Of a stretch of DNA of 64,000 nucleotides, positions 33,339 to 46,499 are shown piece after piece. Numbering within the stretch: the stretch's first letter is position 1; each line of letters opens with the position of its first letter. This DNA comes from Talpa occidentalis (lineage: Eukaryota > Chordata > Mammalia > Eulipotyphla > Talpidae): NCBI RefSeq assembly GCF_014898055.3, contig NW_023605194.1, positions 62,349,361 to 62,413,360 of the forward strand. The letters are read 5' to 3'. The notes beneath the pieces are model-generated. The model was not told the DNA's origin. It did not search any database and was given only the letters and a program-made list of their open reading frames with translations. The position numbers were made by a program, and so were the translations under genes.

Positions 33339-33411
33339 TTGTCTTACAACAAAAGTTAATTAAGTTATCAAGTTTTGTCTCACAGCAAAAGTTAAATGTT
33401 ATCAAGTTTTA
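33339..33411 (+). repeat. Imperfect tandem duplication, two ~36-bp units
   Basis: Two copies of GTCTTACAACAAAAGTTAAT.../GTCTCACAGCAAAAGTTAA..., each ending TTATCAAGTTTT. Unique sequence, not an array. Confidence 0.85.
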
Positions 33412-33514
33412 TCTCCCACCCCACCACCACTTTCACAACAGATCCCTTATTAATTGACAAGAGTTACATGATGATGAACAGAGAGCAGAAAACTTAGATT
33501 CATTCCTATTTTGT

Positions 33515-33612
33515 TTCCCAACAAATATTTATCATGTCAAACACTGCACTGGGTGCCATGGATATAGCTATGAGCAAGATGGAATCGGTTGTGATCTGAA
33601 AGAACTTACCCT
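33515..33612 (-). mobile_element. L2 3' end, minus strand
   Basis: AACAAATATTTATCATGTCAA, ACTGCACTGGGTGCCATGG, GAGCAAGATGG match the antisense L2 terminus. Confidence 0.65.
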
Positions 33613-35090
33613 CTATTAGATGTTTAAGCTGTTCAGATTATGAAATGGGTGATCCTAACAGCTTGCCCATGATTCTCTACAAGATTCCACATTTTAATTA
33701 CCAGATGTCATGAACAATCACTGTCACTAACTGAAAACTGTACAGGTTATAATCAAGAAATTTAAAATGATACTGCATGCACATCTCAGCATTTAGTATA
33801 TCTAAAGCACCTAGAAAGATGGTCTTCTGTCTTTCCTTCTTTTAGGGAAGTGTTTTTATAAGCATCTGAAAATTTTAGCCCAGTAAAGAAAAATTTAGAG
33901 TTCATAATTTTCTCCATTTTCAAAGAGCAGCAATTAAAGAGAGAACCCCCAAACTCAGAAAATAAATCTGTGCTCACTAGAATGTGTGCTATGACTTATT
34001 TTTTTTTCCAGGAGTGGATATAAATTTGCATTGTTTGAACCACATTCATAGGTCTTGTTTTCTTTGTAAACAGTGGCTAACGTGAAAATCAGCTCATGGA
34101 TATGGTTTGTGGCTTAGAACATCGTCAAGCAGTTGCCCACAAAGGACTGAAGATGACTTATGGTGGGTCTGGAATCACTGTGTGATCTGTTTCTGGACCC
34201 ACAGCAGGGCAGACCTTTTCCTTGTGCCTGTCTGTGTGCTATTCACAAAAAGGAATAGCTTCAGGCCTGACCAAACCAAGCCAACCAAAGTCATTACTGA
34301 TATTGCTGAGTTGCTCATGAAATTATTGAACCAAAAGAGGGTATTCAAGTTCAAGAAGCTGGGAACATTGACATCAAAAGAAAAAAAAAAAAGTGTGGGG
34401 AGTGGGTGTGGGGGAGAGAGACAATGAAATGTCAATAATCCAGTAACAGAAACAGGCACCAATCCAGAAGTTTCTTCCATGAAAGGGAGCAGAGTGCATC
34501 AATGCAGAACTGGAAATGCAAAGGTCCAAGAATGGGTTTGTGACCACCATGCATATTTTAAAATTTTAATATCTTGGCAGAAAATGGCAGACCATGCCAG
34601 TATACAGAATAGTGAACACAAACTAAAATATAACTGAGCTAATAGGTGTTAATAACAGGACTTGCTCTAGGAAAAATTCTGCATTCAGCATCGTTTTCTC
34701 AAAAGCTGAGCCTCCAAACTCCTATCTTCACCTCTTCCTAAGCTGCATGACACCCTCTATAACCATAAACAGAAAATTCTTATCCAAATTTTGTCCCTTA
34801 TCTTGAGCTCCTGAATATAATTGGAAATAGTGGTAACAGGAGAGAATAATCTGAATGACTGTGAATATTCATGGGATAGAGATAAAAAGGGCTCTTATTT
34901 TTCCCAATACTTAAAGAATAGATTATAGAACTTTGTCTCCATGACAAGAAATGATGTAGTGCATTTTCTGTTTATCTGTTTGTGTGGAATGATGCACACA
35001 TCATTTAAGCACAGAAATCAAATTCCTTCTAAAGAAGTGAAAAGATTATCCCACACCAAAATTTAGATTCCTGAGACACTTAACCCCTAA
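33613..35090. other. Unassigned intergenic DNA
   Basis: 34060-34395 contains a 106-codon frame (34107-34427) followed by an A-run. I considered a processed pseudogene but recognise no parent. The rest is unassigned. Confidence 0.4.
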
Positions 35091-35094
35091 GACG

Positions 35095-35671
35095 AATTTT
35101 ATTTTTGTTCAAGATTTTTTTATTATTTAATTATATATTTTACATCATTGCTCATTTTTGTACGTTTGTTTTCTTTTCTCAGGTGTAGTCCCCATAGAAT
35201 TTCAAACACCAATCCACCCGTGCACCATCAATAGTCCCTTCTACTCTTCCCGCCCTCATTTTGATCCCACTCCCTCCTGCTCCCCTGCAGATTGTCTCTG
35301 ATTTATAGCTTTGTTTTACTTTTGTTTTGTTGTGTTGTGTTTTTTATTGCTATTATTTTTCCCTGATCCCTTATTTGGTTCCCCTATATTCCTGCTATAA
35401 GTGAAACCATCAGATATTTTTCTTTTTCCTTCTGACTTATTTCACTGAGCATAATCCCTTCTGGTTCCATCCATGTTGCTGCAAATGGCATGAGTTTATC
35501 ATTTTTGATTGCTGAATAATATTCCATCGTGTATATATATCACATCTTCTTGATCCAATCATCTATTTTTGAGCATTTGGGTTATTTCCATATCTTACCT
35601 ATTGTAAATAGTGTTGCAATAACCATAGGGGTGCAGGTGCCCTTTTGAATTAATGTTTTTGTGTCCTTTGG
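35095..35671 (-). mobile_element. L1 3' end, minus strand, older subfamily
   Basis: Antisense L1 3' UTR and the last about 90 codons of ORF2 (CTATTTTTGAGCATTTGGG, CAGATATTTTTCTTTTTCC). It ends abruptly at CCTTTGGGTA, where a SINE tail begins. Confidence 0.85.
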
Positions 35672-35720
35672 GTAGTACCCAGTGCTTGAATAAATAAATA
35701 AATAAATCTTAAAAAAAAGG
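35672..35720 (+). mobile_element. SINE 3' tail fragment (type B), joined to an L1
   Basis: GTACCCAGTGCTTGAATAAATAAATAAATAAATC and an A-run are only the last about 45 bp of type B SINE, abutting the L1 at 35671. Either a 5'-truncated SINE insertion or the remnant of a SINE replaced by the L1. Confidence 0.7.
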
Positions 35721-35740
35721 ATTTGTCTTTAAAAAAAAAA

Positions 35741-36395
35741 ATTCATGAACCTGGGAAAGAAGAGAGATTCCAGGAAATGGGGAAGGGATAAATGGAGTGA
35801 TGTCAGCATGAAGCGATAATCTGCCTTCATGGGCATAAGCATTATTTGATTTGATTGCCAGCACCAGGGAAACTTCATGGTGGTTGAGTTCAGAGTTACC
35901 AACTGTGGATCTATATTTGAATGCACTGCACATGTGTTGGGAGCTATCTGAATTTGATGATCCATTGTATTCTTCTGAGAAGCATCCATAGATAGCAACC
36001 AGCACCTCACCTATTGGTCATCCTTTAGTGTGAATGTCCATCACTACTCCAAAACTGCTTAGGATCTACCTTCTACCTCCCCATCTTAAATGGGTAGCTT
36101 GTCATTCCATGGCCCAAGTAATTCATATACCATCTATCCCTCACCTCAAACAAACAAGCATACATCTAGATTTGAGTTGTTGTTGTAGCAAGGAAACCCC
36201 CTTCAACTGAAATTTTGGGGACAAATGGACACAGTTTTTTAATCCCAAATAATTTTTGGCATATATTATTTTTGAAACTTTCTTTGTGGCCTAGTGGATG
36301 GTCACATTTTAAATGTGTTCCTTTAAACTTGTGTGCTTGAGAGTATTTTTTTTTTGAACTGCCAAATATAGAAATCTATCTATTACCATTAGGTT
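35741..36395. other. Unassigned intergenic DNA
   Basis: Overlapping minus-strand frames at 35709-36010 have no recognised similarity. No repeat named. Confidence 0.4.
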
Positions 36396-36409
36396 AAAAA
36401 TGGCTTTTA

Positions 36410-36737
36410 GGGGCCTGTGGTTGATTGTGGTTGAGTGCTGGGCTGTAAATCTGCCCGCAGCCTCTGCAGTGCCAGTTCGATCCCGGGCCACCAACGAGGG
36501 TCCCACATGGCATGCAGACCTCTCTTGCCACGCCTGCTGCTCCCCTCAGCAGTGTATTTCGTCAGTCTTCCTGTTCTGTTCTCTGCTCTGGCTCTGGTGA
36601 ATTCTCTCACCTTCCCACACTTCTAACTGTACCCAGTGCTTGTATAAATAAATAAATAAATAAATAAATAGATAGATAGATAAATAAATAAATAAATAAA
36701 CCTTTAAATGAATGAATGAATAAATAAATAAATAAAT
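36410..36737 (+). mobile_element. tRNA-derived SINE, type B, with long compound tail
   Basis: GGGGCCTGTGGTTGATTGTGG head (A box disturbed), perfect B box GTTCGATCCC, then a compound (AAAT)n(AGAT)n(AAAT)n...(GAAT)n(AAAT)n tail at 36640-36737. Perfect TSD AAAAATGGCTTTTA (36396-36409, 36738-36751). Confidence 0.93.
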
Positions 36738-36751
36738 AAAAATGGCTTTTA

Positions 36752-37984
36752 TATTATTTAGTTCTTCTAACTTTGCTAATTATAATTATCTATTAATATT
36801 CATAAACAAAAGAGATGTATTGAGGTGAACTAGTATAATGGTAAATTGATAGTGTTTTTCTGCAATTTTATCCATTTTGCTTTACATATTTCAAGACTGT
36901 TAGTTGCATACATGTTTAAGGCTATTTTATATTCTTAGTGATTTAAGCATTTATGTTTATATAGTGACAATAGTTTTGTTTTAAAGTCTATTTCATTTTA
37001 TTCAATAAATCTATATCAACTTTTTTTGGCATTGAACCCAGCTTAAGATCTCATCCCTATCCTTGAAAGGAATCGTTTGGGTAATAACTCCAAAACAAGA
37101 ACATGTACACACACACAGAGAGAGAGATAGCCTCATATTTCCTCCTACTCAATTCACTGGACAAATATTTCAACTTGGTAAACTGACTGCATTTGGTGTG
37201 ACTCATACCAGGCAAATTTATATTATGATATAAATATGTTTTTCTGTCCTTGTCACTCCTCTTCTTTGACTAGACATGAAATGCTTTTGGTATTACTTCA
37301 TGCTATTATTAGTACTATCATTTAAGTCCCACATGTGCATGAGAACTCTATTCTCTAACTAAAGTTTCTTAGGAATTCTAGATAGAATTTCTGTGACCCT
37401 TCTCTCACATATCCTAGTATGATAATATAAGCTCTGTAACCATACTCAGTGTTGCCATTTTGCCTTGAAATTTCTTCAAACTCTTTGAATTATTTTCCTA
37501 TTTTTGATGTTTGTCCTCTCTCCATCTTGCTGGTTTGTAGCCAAAAAATCACCTTCTGGCTTTTCTTTTCCTTTATTACATTTTTAAAGATACTTTTTTC
37601 TATTATAAAATTATATTAATAATAAATAATGTAAATAAAATATTTTGAAATATAGACAAAGAATATTAATATCACCATGAATCACACTATATATTACTAA
37701 TATTTTAGTATTACTAAAATATTACTAATATTTTTCAGTATTTACTTCACTATACATTTCTGAGAATTTAACATATGTTAAACTATAAGAAAACAGTAAG
37801 AAAAATACCATAGTTTCCATTTCTCAAGCACCTCCTTGTTTCAGAAGCTATATCCATATTTCATAATCTTCTTCAATTCTCTCAATATCCAAAACAAAAT
37901 CAACAGCCTTTATCTAAGCTTCCAAAAAAAAGAAAGAAAGAAAGAAATGAAAGAGGTGAAATCACAACAGATGCCACAGAAATA
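36752..37984. other. Unassigned AT-rich DNA
   Basis: No gene. A patch at 37700-37750 repeats TACTAATATTTTAGTATTAC-like words. A short GA-rich run (GAAA)n lies at 37928-37950 just ahead of the old L1. Confidence 0.4.
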
Positions 37985-40254
37985 CAAGGATTACAGGAGC
38001 CTAGTAAGAGCATCTCTATGCAATTAACTGAATAACTTAGAAGAGATAGAAAAATTCTTTGATTCTTAAAACCTTCCCAAAATGAACCAGGATGAAATAG
38101 ACAGCTTAAACAGTCCAATCATAAGGTCTGAATTGAAAGAGTAACAAAAAATTTCCCAAAGAATAAAAGATCAGGACTAGATGGCTTCTCCACTGAATTC
38201 TACTAAACTTTCAAAGAGGACCTAATATTTACATTACTGAAATGCTTGCAAAAATTGGAAGAGGGTAGAAATCACCCTATGAAACCAATATTACCCTGAT
38301 TCCAAAATCAAATAGGGACAGTCCAAGGAAAAAAAAAAAAGAGAAGAGAAAACTATAGGTTGATATCCCTGGTGGATATAGATGCAAAAATCCTCAACAA
38401 AATCCTAGCAAACTGAGTACAACAACATATTAACAGAATCATCCACCACAATCAGGTAGCTTTCATCACAGGGATGCAAGCTTGGTTTAACATATGCAAG
38501 TCAATCAATGTACTTCACCAAATCAAGAAAAGGAAAGTAAAAATCACACAATTATTTCAATCATGCCCCCATGAAACCATTTGACAAGATTCAACATCTT
38601 TTTATGATAAAAACTCTAAACAAAATGGGAATAAACGAACTTACCTAAAAATAACAAAAGTCATATACGACAAGCCCATAGCCAACTTCACACACAATGC
38701 TGAAAACTGAAAGAATTTCCACTAAGATGAGTAACAACACAAGGATATCTGTTGTCACCATTACTGTTTAACATGGTATTGGAAGTCCTAACTGGAGAAA
38801 TTAAATTTTAAAAAAAGACATAAATGGAATCCAAATTGGAAAAGAAGTGGAACTATCACTATCTACAGATGACATGATATTCCACATAGAAAACCCAAAA
38901 GACTGTACCAAGAAACTACTAGAAAAATAAATGAATATATAAAAATGGGAGGATACAAAATCAATACACAAAAATTTTTATTTCTATATGCAAAAACTGT
39001 ACAGAAGGGATTTTTTTAATACAATTTACAATTGCATCCCCAAAATGAAATTTCTAAGAATTTATTTCACAAAGGACATGATAGAGTTATGCATTGAAAA
39101 TTATGACTTTGTTAAGGGAAAAAAAGAAGACACAAAGAAAGGGAAAGATAACCCATATTAAAAATTAAAAATGGCCATATTAAAAATTAAAATGGCATAA
39201 AATTTTAAAATGCATAAAAATTAAAATAGCCATATTATTTAAAGCAATATAGAGACTTAACATTCTATCTATCAAAATTTCAGTGACTTCTTTCAAGGAA
39301 ATAGAACAACTATAAAATTTGTATGGAACCTGGCAAAGAAAAATGGAAGTATCATACTCCTGATTTCAAACTATAATACATATAAAACTATAATACTATA
39401 ATACAACAATAATAAAAACAACATGGCATTGGAACAAATATAGAAACACAGAACAATGGCATGGAAAAGAAAGTCCAGAGATAAACTCACACAAATATAG
39501 GTAGCTATTCTTTGACAAAGGAAACATGATGACACAATGGAGAAAGGAAATCTTCTTTAACAAATAGTATCAGGGAACATGAATACCTTCATGCCAAAAA
39601 AAAAAAAAAAAAAAAAAAAAAAGGAAACTACATCCATGCTTAGTTCCAAACACAAAAAAATTAAATTAAGATATAAAAACTGAAACTATAAAATACTTAA
39701 AAGAAGACATAGGGGATATACTACAGGACATCTATCACAAAGATGTATTTGGAGATGCAGCTCCCGTGGCAAGGAGAGCAAAAACAAAAATAAATATTGA
39801 GGATTAAATTAAACTAAAAACCCTTTATACCGCAAAAGAATGCATCACAAAAGCAAAATGGCACCCAACAGATTGGAAGAAGATATTTGCATATCACACA
39901 CTTGACAAATGGCTAATTTCAAAATAAAGTACTTGTACAACCCAACAACAAAAAAGTTAGACAACCCAATCAAAAAATGGGCAAAAGAACTAAGTAAACA
40001 TTTATGTAAAAAAGACATTCTTATGACCTATAGCATATGAAAAATTTTCAACATCACTTATTATAGGTGAAATGCAAGTCAAAATTCCATGAGATATCAC
40101 TTCACCCTGGAAGAATGGCTCATATCAAAAAGAATGAAAACAAGTGTTGACAAGGATGTGAAGAAAAAGGAATCTAGTCTAATGCTGGTGGGAAATTAAG
40201 TTGATGCACTCACAGTGGAATATGGTATGCAGATTTCTTAAGAAAACTAACATA

Positions 40255-41740
40255 TTTCTATAGCTTACCTATTGTAAATAGTGCTGCTATAAACATAGGA
40301 GTGCAGGTGCCCTTTTGAATTAATGTTTCTGTGTCCTTTGGGTAAATCCGTATGATGGATCATATGGAAACTCCATCTTTAGCAGGTTGAGGAATCTCCA
40401 TACATCTTTCCATAGTGGTTGGACTAGTTTGCACTCCCACCAGCAGTGCAGGAGAGTTCCTTTTTCTCCACATCCATGGAAAGCTGTGTGGAGATTTCTG
40501 GACCTACTAAACATAGAACTTCCATATGATCCAGCAATTCCACTCCTAGGTATTTACCCAAAAGACACAGAAACATCAATTCCAAAGAACACCTGCACCC
40601 CTATGTTTACAGCAGCACTGTTTACAATAGCTAAGCTTTGGAAACAACCCAAATGCCCAAAAAATAGATGATTGGATCAAGAAGATGTGGTACATATATA
40701 CCATGGAATATTACTCAGCATTCAAAAAAGATAAACACATGCAATTTGCAGCAACATGGATGGAGCTGGAAGGGATCATGCTCAGCGAAATAACCCAAAA
40801 AGAAAAAGAAAAATACTGGATGGTCTCACTCATAACAGGAATCTAGAAAACTTAAATAAGGGACCAGGAAAATGAATAACTATAAGAAAGTGAAAATCAA
40901 AATCAACAAAAAACTATGAACCAGAGACACTTTTAGGGGGGCGGGGGCGAGAGGGGAGGGATTGGGGTCAGAATGGGGGGGCTGCAATTTTATGGGGAAT
41001 CCTCAACAACATTTGTTGTTGCTAGTTTTTTTTAATATGTGCCATTCTCACTGGTATAAGATAGTATCTCATTGTAGTTTTGATTTGCATTTCCTTGATT
41101 ACAAGTGATGTTGAACATTTTTCAACATTGGCCATTTGCATTTCCTCTTTGGAGAAGTTCCTTTTTAGCTCTTCTGCCCATTTTTTGATTGGATTGTTTA
41201 CTTTGTTTTTGTTGAGTCTCATCAGCTCTTTGTAGATTTTTGTGATCAGTCCTTTATCATTAGTGTTGTGTCACTAAGCTATGGAAACAATCCAAATGCC
41301 CAAAAATAGATGGCTGGATCAAGAAGATGTCGTATATATACGCAATGGAATATTATTCAGCAATCAAAAAAGATAAACTCATGTAATTTGCAGCAACATG
41401 GATGGAGCTGGAAGGGATCATGCTCAGTGAAATATGCCAGAAAGAAAAAGAAAAATACCGGATGGTCTTACTCATAGCAGGAATTTAGAAAATTTAAGTA
41501 AGGGACCAGGAAAAAGAGTAATTATAATAAAGTAAAAATCAAAATCAACAAGTAACTATAAACCAGAGACACACTACGAGGGGGGGCAGGAAGTAGGGTC
41601 AAAACAAGGAGGGGGGAAATTATATGGGGACTATAACCAAGATGAAATGCATGCATTGTGTAAAAATTTAAAATGATGTAAAAAAGATATAAAATTAAAA
41701 AAATAAATAAAATAAAATTCAAGACATGAAACAAAAAAAA
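40255..41740 (+). mobile_element. Twin-primed L1: inverted 5' segment plus 3' segment with A-tail
   Basis: 40255-41275 (minus-strand ORF2 sequence) is followed at 41276 by plus-strand ORF2 C-terminus and 3' UTR ending in A-rich sequence near 41740. The left end of the inverted part and the start of the direct part both break at AAGCTAT, as twin priming predicts. TSD AAGAAAACTAACATA (40240-40254) / AAGAAAATAAACATA (41741-41755). A further L1 piece is nested inside (40476-40998). Confidence 0.8.
40476..40998 (+). mobile_element. Nested L1 3' fragment without A-tail
   Basis: Plus-strand ORF2 end and 3' UTR of the younger subfamily (GGACCTACTAAACATAGAAC, G-rich tract) sit inside the inverted part of the twin-primed L1. 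The piece stops at TTTTATGGGGA, before the AATAAAA and A-tail. Flanked only by ATCC (40472-40475, 40999-41002). Confidence 0.75.
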
Positions 41741-42300
41741 AAGAAAATAAACATAGAAATCCTATAATATCCAGCAATATCTCTGCTAGGTACTTAACAA
41801 ATGAATGTGAAATCTCTAAAACAAAAATATTTATGCCCTCCTATATTCGTAGCAGCACTGTCAACAACTGCCAAGACATGGAACCAACCTAAGTACCTCT
41901 CAACAGATGGCTGGATAAAGAAACTGTGGAATATATACCCAAAAGAGTTCTAGTCATCTGTGAAAAAAGATGAAATGGTGCCTTTTAGGTCAAAATATAT
42001 GGACCTTGAAGTAATGCTATGTGAAATAAGTCAGAAAGTGAAAGACAGTTATCTGACGGTTTCACCTACCTATGGAATATCAATAGCCAGAAAACATATC
42101 CTGATAAAATACAGCAAACAAATCTTAGACTTAGTGAAAAATTTAGTGGTTATCAGAGAGAAAAGAGGAGAGTGAGGATAGGAAAGGGGGAAAAGAGGGA
42201 CAGTTATTGGCACAGGAGTTTTGGCAGAGGTTGAGTAAAACATGTGCATATGGAGGATTAATAATATAACCCTAAATTTATATAGACATATCAATAACTG

Positions 42301-45300
42301 ACAAATTTAATAACAAAAAGAGGTATAGATTGGCTGGAAGGATTAAAAAACAAAATCAATTTTTTTTTCTTTCTGTAGGAAACTCATTTTCATTCTAAAG
42401 GCAAACACAGGTTCAAAGAAAAAGGTTGGATGATAATTCTACAAGTAGTAACTTAAATAAGACAAGTGTAGTCATATATATATCAGATGAAATATACTTC
42501 TGAGACAGTGATAAATAATATATAATGATTTGTAGTTTAATATATCAAGTAGACATAATGCTTTATATGTATATGTATACATATATAAACCCTTTTGATG
42601 CAATATCACAATTCATTAATCAATTATGAATACAACTAAAAAGCAACATTAATAGCAAGGCAATAATTGTAAGGGTCTTTAATACCCTATTTACAACAAC
42701 AAATAGATCAACCATATAGTTAATGAAAAAGGAAATTGTAGCCTTCAATGATAAACTAGAACAGATGGGCTTTATAAACATTTATGGAGCATTCCATCCA
42801 AAAATAACAGAATCTCTCAAGTACACGTGGACCATTCTCAAAAATAGGTCATATATTGGGACATAAAACAACTGTCAACAAATTTATTAAGATTAAAACC
42901 ATAACACATATAATATTCTCTGATTATAATGCATAAAACTATTGACTAACCACAATAAAAGAAAACAAAAAGCCCAACCATGTAGAAACTAAACAACATG
43001 CTTTTGCATAATCACCAGGTCAACAAGGAAATTAAATTATAAATTAAAAAAAATATTTGGAGAAAAATAAAGACATGAATAATCAGAACCAATGGGATAC
43101 AGCAAAAATAGTACTAAAATCAAGGCTAATTGCAATACAAGTTGATGTCAAGAAGAATGAAAAATCTAAAGGAGGGCCTCCCCAGTGGCGCAGTGGTTGA
43201 GCGCTGGGTTGAGAAGCTGCCCGCAGCCTCTGCAGCGCCGGTTCGATCCCCAGCCACCAGGCGAGGGTCCCACATGGCACACAGACCTCTCCTGCCGCCC
43301 GCTGCTCCCCTCAGCAGTGTACTTCATCGGTCTGCCTTGTACAGTTCCTTGGTCTGGCTCTGGTGAGATCTCTCACCCTCCCGCACTTCTGACTATACCC
43401 AGTGCTTGTATAAATAAATAAATAAATCTTAAAAAAAAAAAATCTAAAGGAACTTGAAAAAATAAATAAATAAAAAGAAACCAAAAGTCAGTCCTTCCAG
43501 TCACATCTTATAAGGTCAAAAAGGAAGTAATAAAACTCAGAGCAGATAGTAATAAAATTTAAAAAAATTAAAAACAATACAAATAAGTTATGACACCAAT
43601 ACCTGTTTCTTTGAAAAATAAATAAAATTGATACATTAATAAAAAGAATCAGAAAGGTAAGCGGATCATAAGAGAATACTATGACCGACCATCCACCAAT
43701 AAATTCAATTATCTAGAAGAAATGGATAATTTTTTAGAACTATATAATCTACCAAGATTGAATCAGAAAAAGAAAAATGGAAAACCTGAATTGACCTATT
43801 ACAAGCAAGGAAATTGAAACAGCAATCAAAATTTTTCCTAAAAACTAAAGTCTATGACCAAACCAGTGAATTCAACCAAAACTTCGAAGAATTAGCATTT
43901 ATTTTTCTGAAGCTCTTCTAAAATTGAAAGAAGAGAGAGTACTTCCAAATACATCTTATTAGGTCAATATTACCCTACACCAAAGCCAGACAAGGACATT
44001 TAAAAAAAAAAAAAATGCAGGCTAATGACACTGGTGAATATAGTTGTAAACCACATTTAAGAATACATTATAAAACAAAATTTAAATAAAGAAAAAAAAT
44101 ACTAAAAAAAAGGGATACATTATAAAGGATCATACATCATGACCAAGTGGAATTTATTTCAAGGAAGCAAGAATAGGTCAACATCAAAAAAAGGAAGAAC
44201 CGCATCAAAAAAAAGGAAGAACAAAAACATGATCATACAATGATTAGAAAGCATTTTTACAAAATCAGGCATTCATTTCTGATTTAAAAAAAAAAAACAC
44301 TAAATGAAATGGAGAGAGAAGGAACATAGCTCAACACAATAAATGCCAAACATAATAAATCAAGAATTAATATCATACTCAACAGTGAAAAAATTAAAGC
44401 TTTTCTTTTAAGATCAGAAGCAAGACAAGGTTACAACTCTAAATTTCATTTAATTTAGTTTTGAAGGTCTTAGCCAGAACAATTTGCAACAACAAGAAAT
44501 AAAAGCAGTCTAGATTGGAAAAGATAAAATTATGTTATAACTTTTTGCAGGTGCCATGATAATATACATAGAAAACCCTAAAGATTCCACTAAAAAACAA
44601 TTAGAAAAATTAAATGATTACAGTAAAGTGGCAGGCATCATGACAAATATACAAAATTCTATATGCAAAAACAAGTTGATAAAAAAAGAAATTAAAGAAA
44701 ACAATCCTGTCATAAGAAGAGTTTAAATAAGGAAGTGAAAGAACTGTGCAATAAAACTAGAAGACATTGTTAAAAGAAAGAAAAAAAGACACAAAGAAAT
44801 GAAAAGATGCTCGTGGATGGGGAGAATTAACACTGTTATAAAAAGTTATCTAAAGTAATTTAAGTAATTTCAGATTCAATTAAATTCTTACCAAAATCCC
44901 TATAGCATTTTTAAAGGAAATAGAACAAATAATAGAAATATTTATATGGAGATACAATAAAAAATATTCATTGTAACATTACAATGTAATATTCAATGAA
45001 AAAAAGAAAAATGGAAACATCACATTAGCCAACTTCAACACCACAAAGAGACAACAATTAAAACTATATACTATTGAAATAAAAATATACATGTGGATCA
45101 AAGGAATAGAGTCAAGAGCCTAGAAATAAACACACACATATATCAATAGTTAATCTATGTCCAAAGGAGCCATGACCATACAATAGAAAAAGGAAAAGCT
45201 CTTCAACAGATGGTCTTGGAAAAATTGGCCAGTCACATACAAAAGAATGAAAATGAATCCCTCTAACTACATACACAAAACCAAACTTGAAATGAATTAA

Positions 45301-46370
45301 AGGTTTGGCTATAAGACATGAAACCATAAAATAGATAGAAGAAAACATATATAATACATTCCATGACATCACTCTTAGAAATGCTTTCGGGGATTAGACA
45401 CCAATGGCAAAGGAAACAAAAGGAAAGTAAACAAATGGTACTGCATCACATTTAAAAGTATCTGCATGGCAAAAAAATATGTGCAAAATGAAAATACAAC
45501 CTACTGAATGAGAGAAGATATTTGTGCATCTTACATGTAGCAAGGAGTTACTATCCGAGGTTTATAAAGGTACATTAAAAACTCATACAACTCCACAACA
45601 ACAAAAAGCCAAGCCTATTAGCAAAAGGTCAGGATCTCTAAGAAGACACTCATCAAAAGAGGACAAACAGATGGCCAACAGACCCATGAAAAAATGCTCA
45701 TCATGACTGACTATTAGGGCAATTCAAATCAATACCACAATGAGATATCATCTCACGCTGGTGAGGAGGGCTTGCATCAAAAAGATTGTAACAAGTGTTG
45801 GCAAAACTATGGAGAAAAAGGAACTCCCCCAACTGTGGAGTTTCCTCAAAAAAAAAAAAAGCTAAAAACAGAACTGCCTTATGATCCAGAAATTCTGTAT
45901 CCAAGTATCTATCCAAAGGATATGAAATCATTAATTGGAAGAGATATATGCACCCCTATATTTATTAAAGTATTATTTATAATAGTCAAGATAGTGAAAC
46001 AAACTAAGTGCCCAATGACTAATCACTGGATAAAGAAAATGTAGTCTGTATACATGATTGAATACTACTCAGCTATAAAAAAGATGAAATTTTGCCATTT
46101 GCAGCAAAATGGAAGGAACCTGAGGGAATTCAGCTAGGTGAAATAAGTCAGAAGGAGAAAGACAGATATCAAAGATATCACCTATGTTGGGGCAGAAGCA
46201 AACAAAGCAAATGACCAGATAAAATAACCAATGAACTTTGACAACAGAACTTAAGTTACCAGTGCGGGGAAGGGAGTGGTAGGTAGAGCAAGGATGAAGG
46301 AGTTCTGCTTATGATGATGGGTTTTAATTTGTTTAATAAAAAATAAAGTGCTATTCTGTGGGTCAGGGAG
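42301..46370 (+). mobile_element. Old L1 (L1M-type), most of ORF2 and 3' end, degenerate
   Basis: Successive landmarks: endonuclease region (GATTGGCTGGAAGGATTAAAAAAC at 42330, GGAAACTCATTTTCATTC), RT region around 44.0-44.6 kb, C-terminal region (AAAATGCTCATCATGACTGAC at 45690; ATTCTGTATCCAAGTATCTATCC near 45890), and an old 3' end near 46370. Stops in every part. A SINE (43174) interrupts it. It lies head-to-tail after the previous old L1. Confidence 0.75.
43174..43437 (+). mobile_element. tRNA-derived SINE, type B, full length
   Basis: GGGCCTCCCCAGTGGCGCAG head, perfect B box GGTTCGATCCC, TATAAATAAATAAATAAATCTT tail. Perfect TSD AAAAATCTAAAGGA (43160-43173, 43438-43451). Confidence 0.95.
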
Positions 46371-46499
46371 TTGAAGGGAGAAGAGGCTAGAATCAGAAAA
46401 TGACATGCTAGTTTCTGCCCTATACCATTTCAGTTCGTGTAAAGAGCAGCTATGACCACAGGCACACAGAGCAAAATGGAAACAAAGGCCGTTACAGTG

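Larger units (their letters stand above)
37985..42300 (+). mobile_element. Old L1 (L1M-type), RT domain to 3' UTR, with nested younger L1
   Basis: Degenerate ORF2: GATCAGGACTAGATGGCTTC (about 38170), TGGTGGATATAGATGCAAAAATCC (38370) and the palm region near ACAGATGACATGATATTCC (38864) are RT-domain landmarks. ORF2 C-terminal sequence continues to 40239, is broken by the L1 at 40255-41740, and resumes at 41756-42300 with an old 3' end. Stops throughout; long dead. Boundaries are approximate. Confidence 0.8.

Noticed and set aside
34107..34427. 106-codon frame followed by an A-run, considered as a processed pseudogene
   Set aside because: I recognise no parent gene, the TSD is not evident, and a 13-nt A-run alone is weak evidence.
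36640..36737. Array of short repeats that might suggest a CRISPR-like or satellite array
   Set aside because: It is a SINE tail microsatellite of 4-bp units; no spacers.
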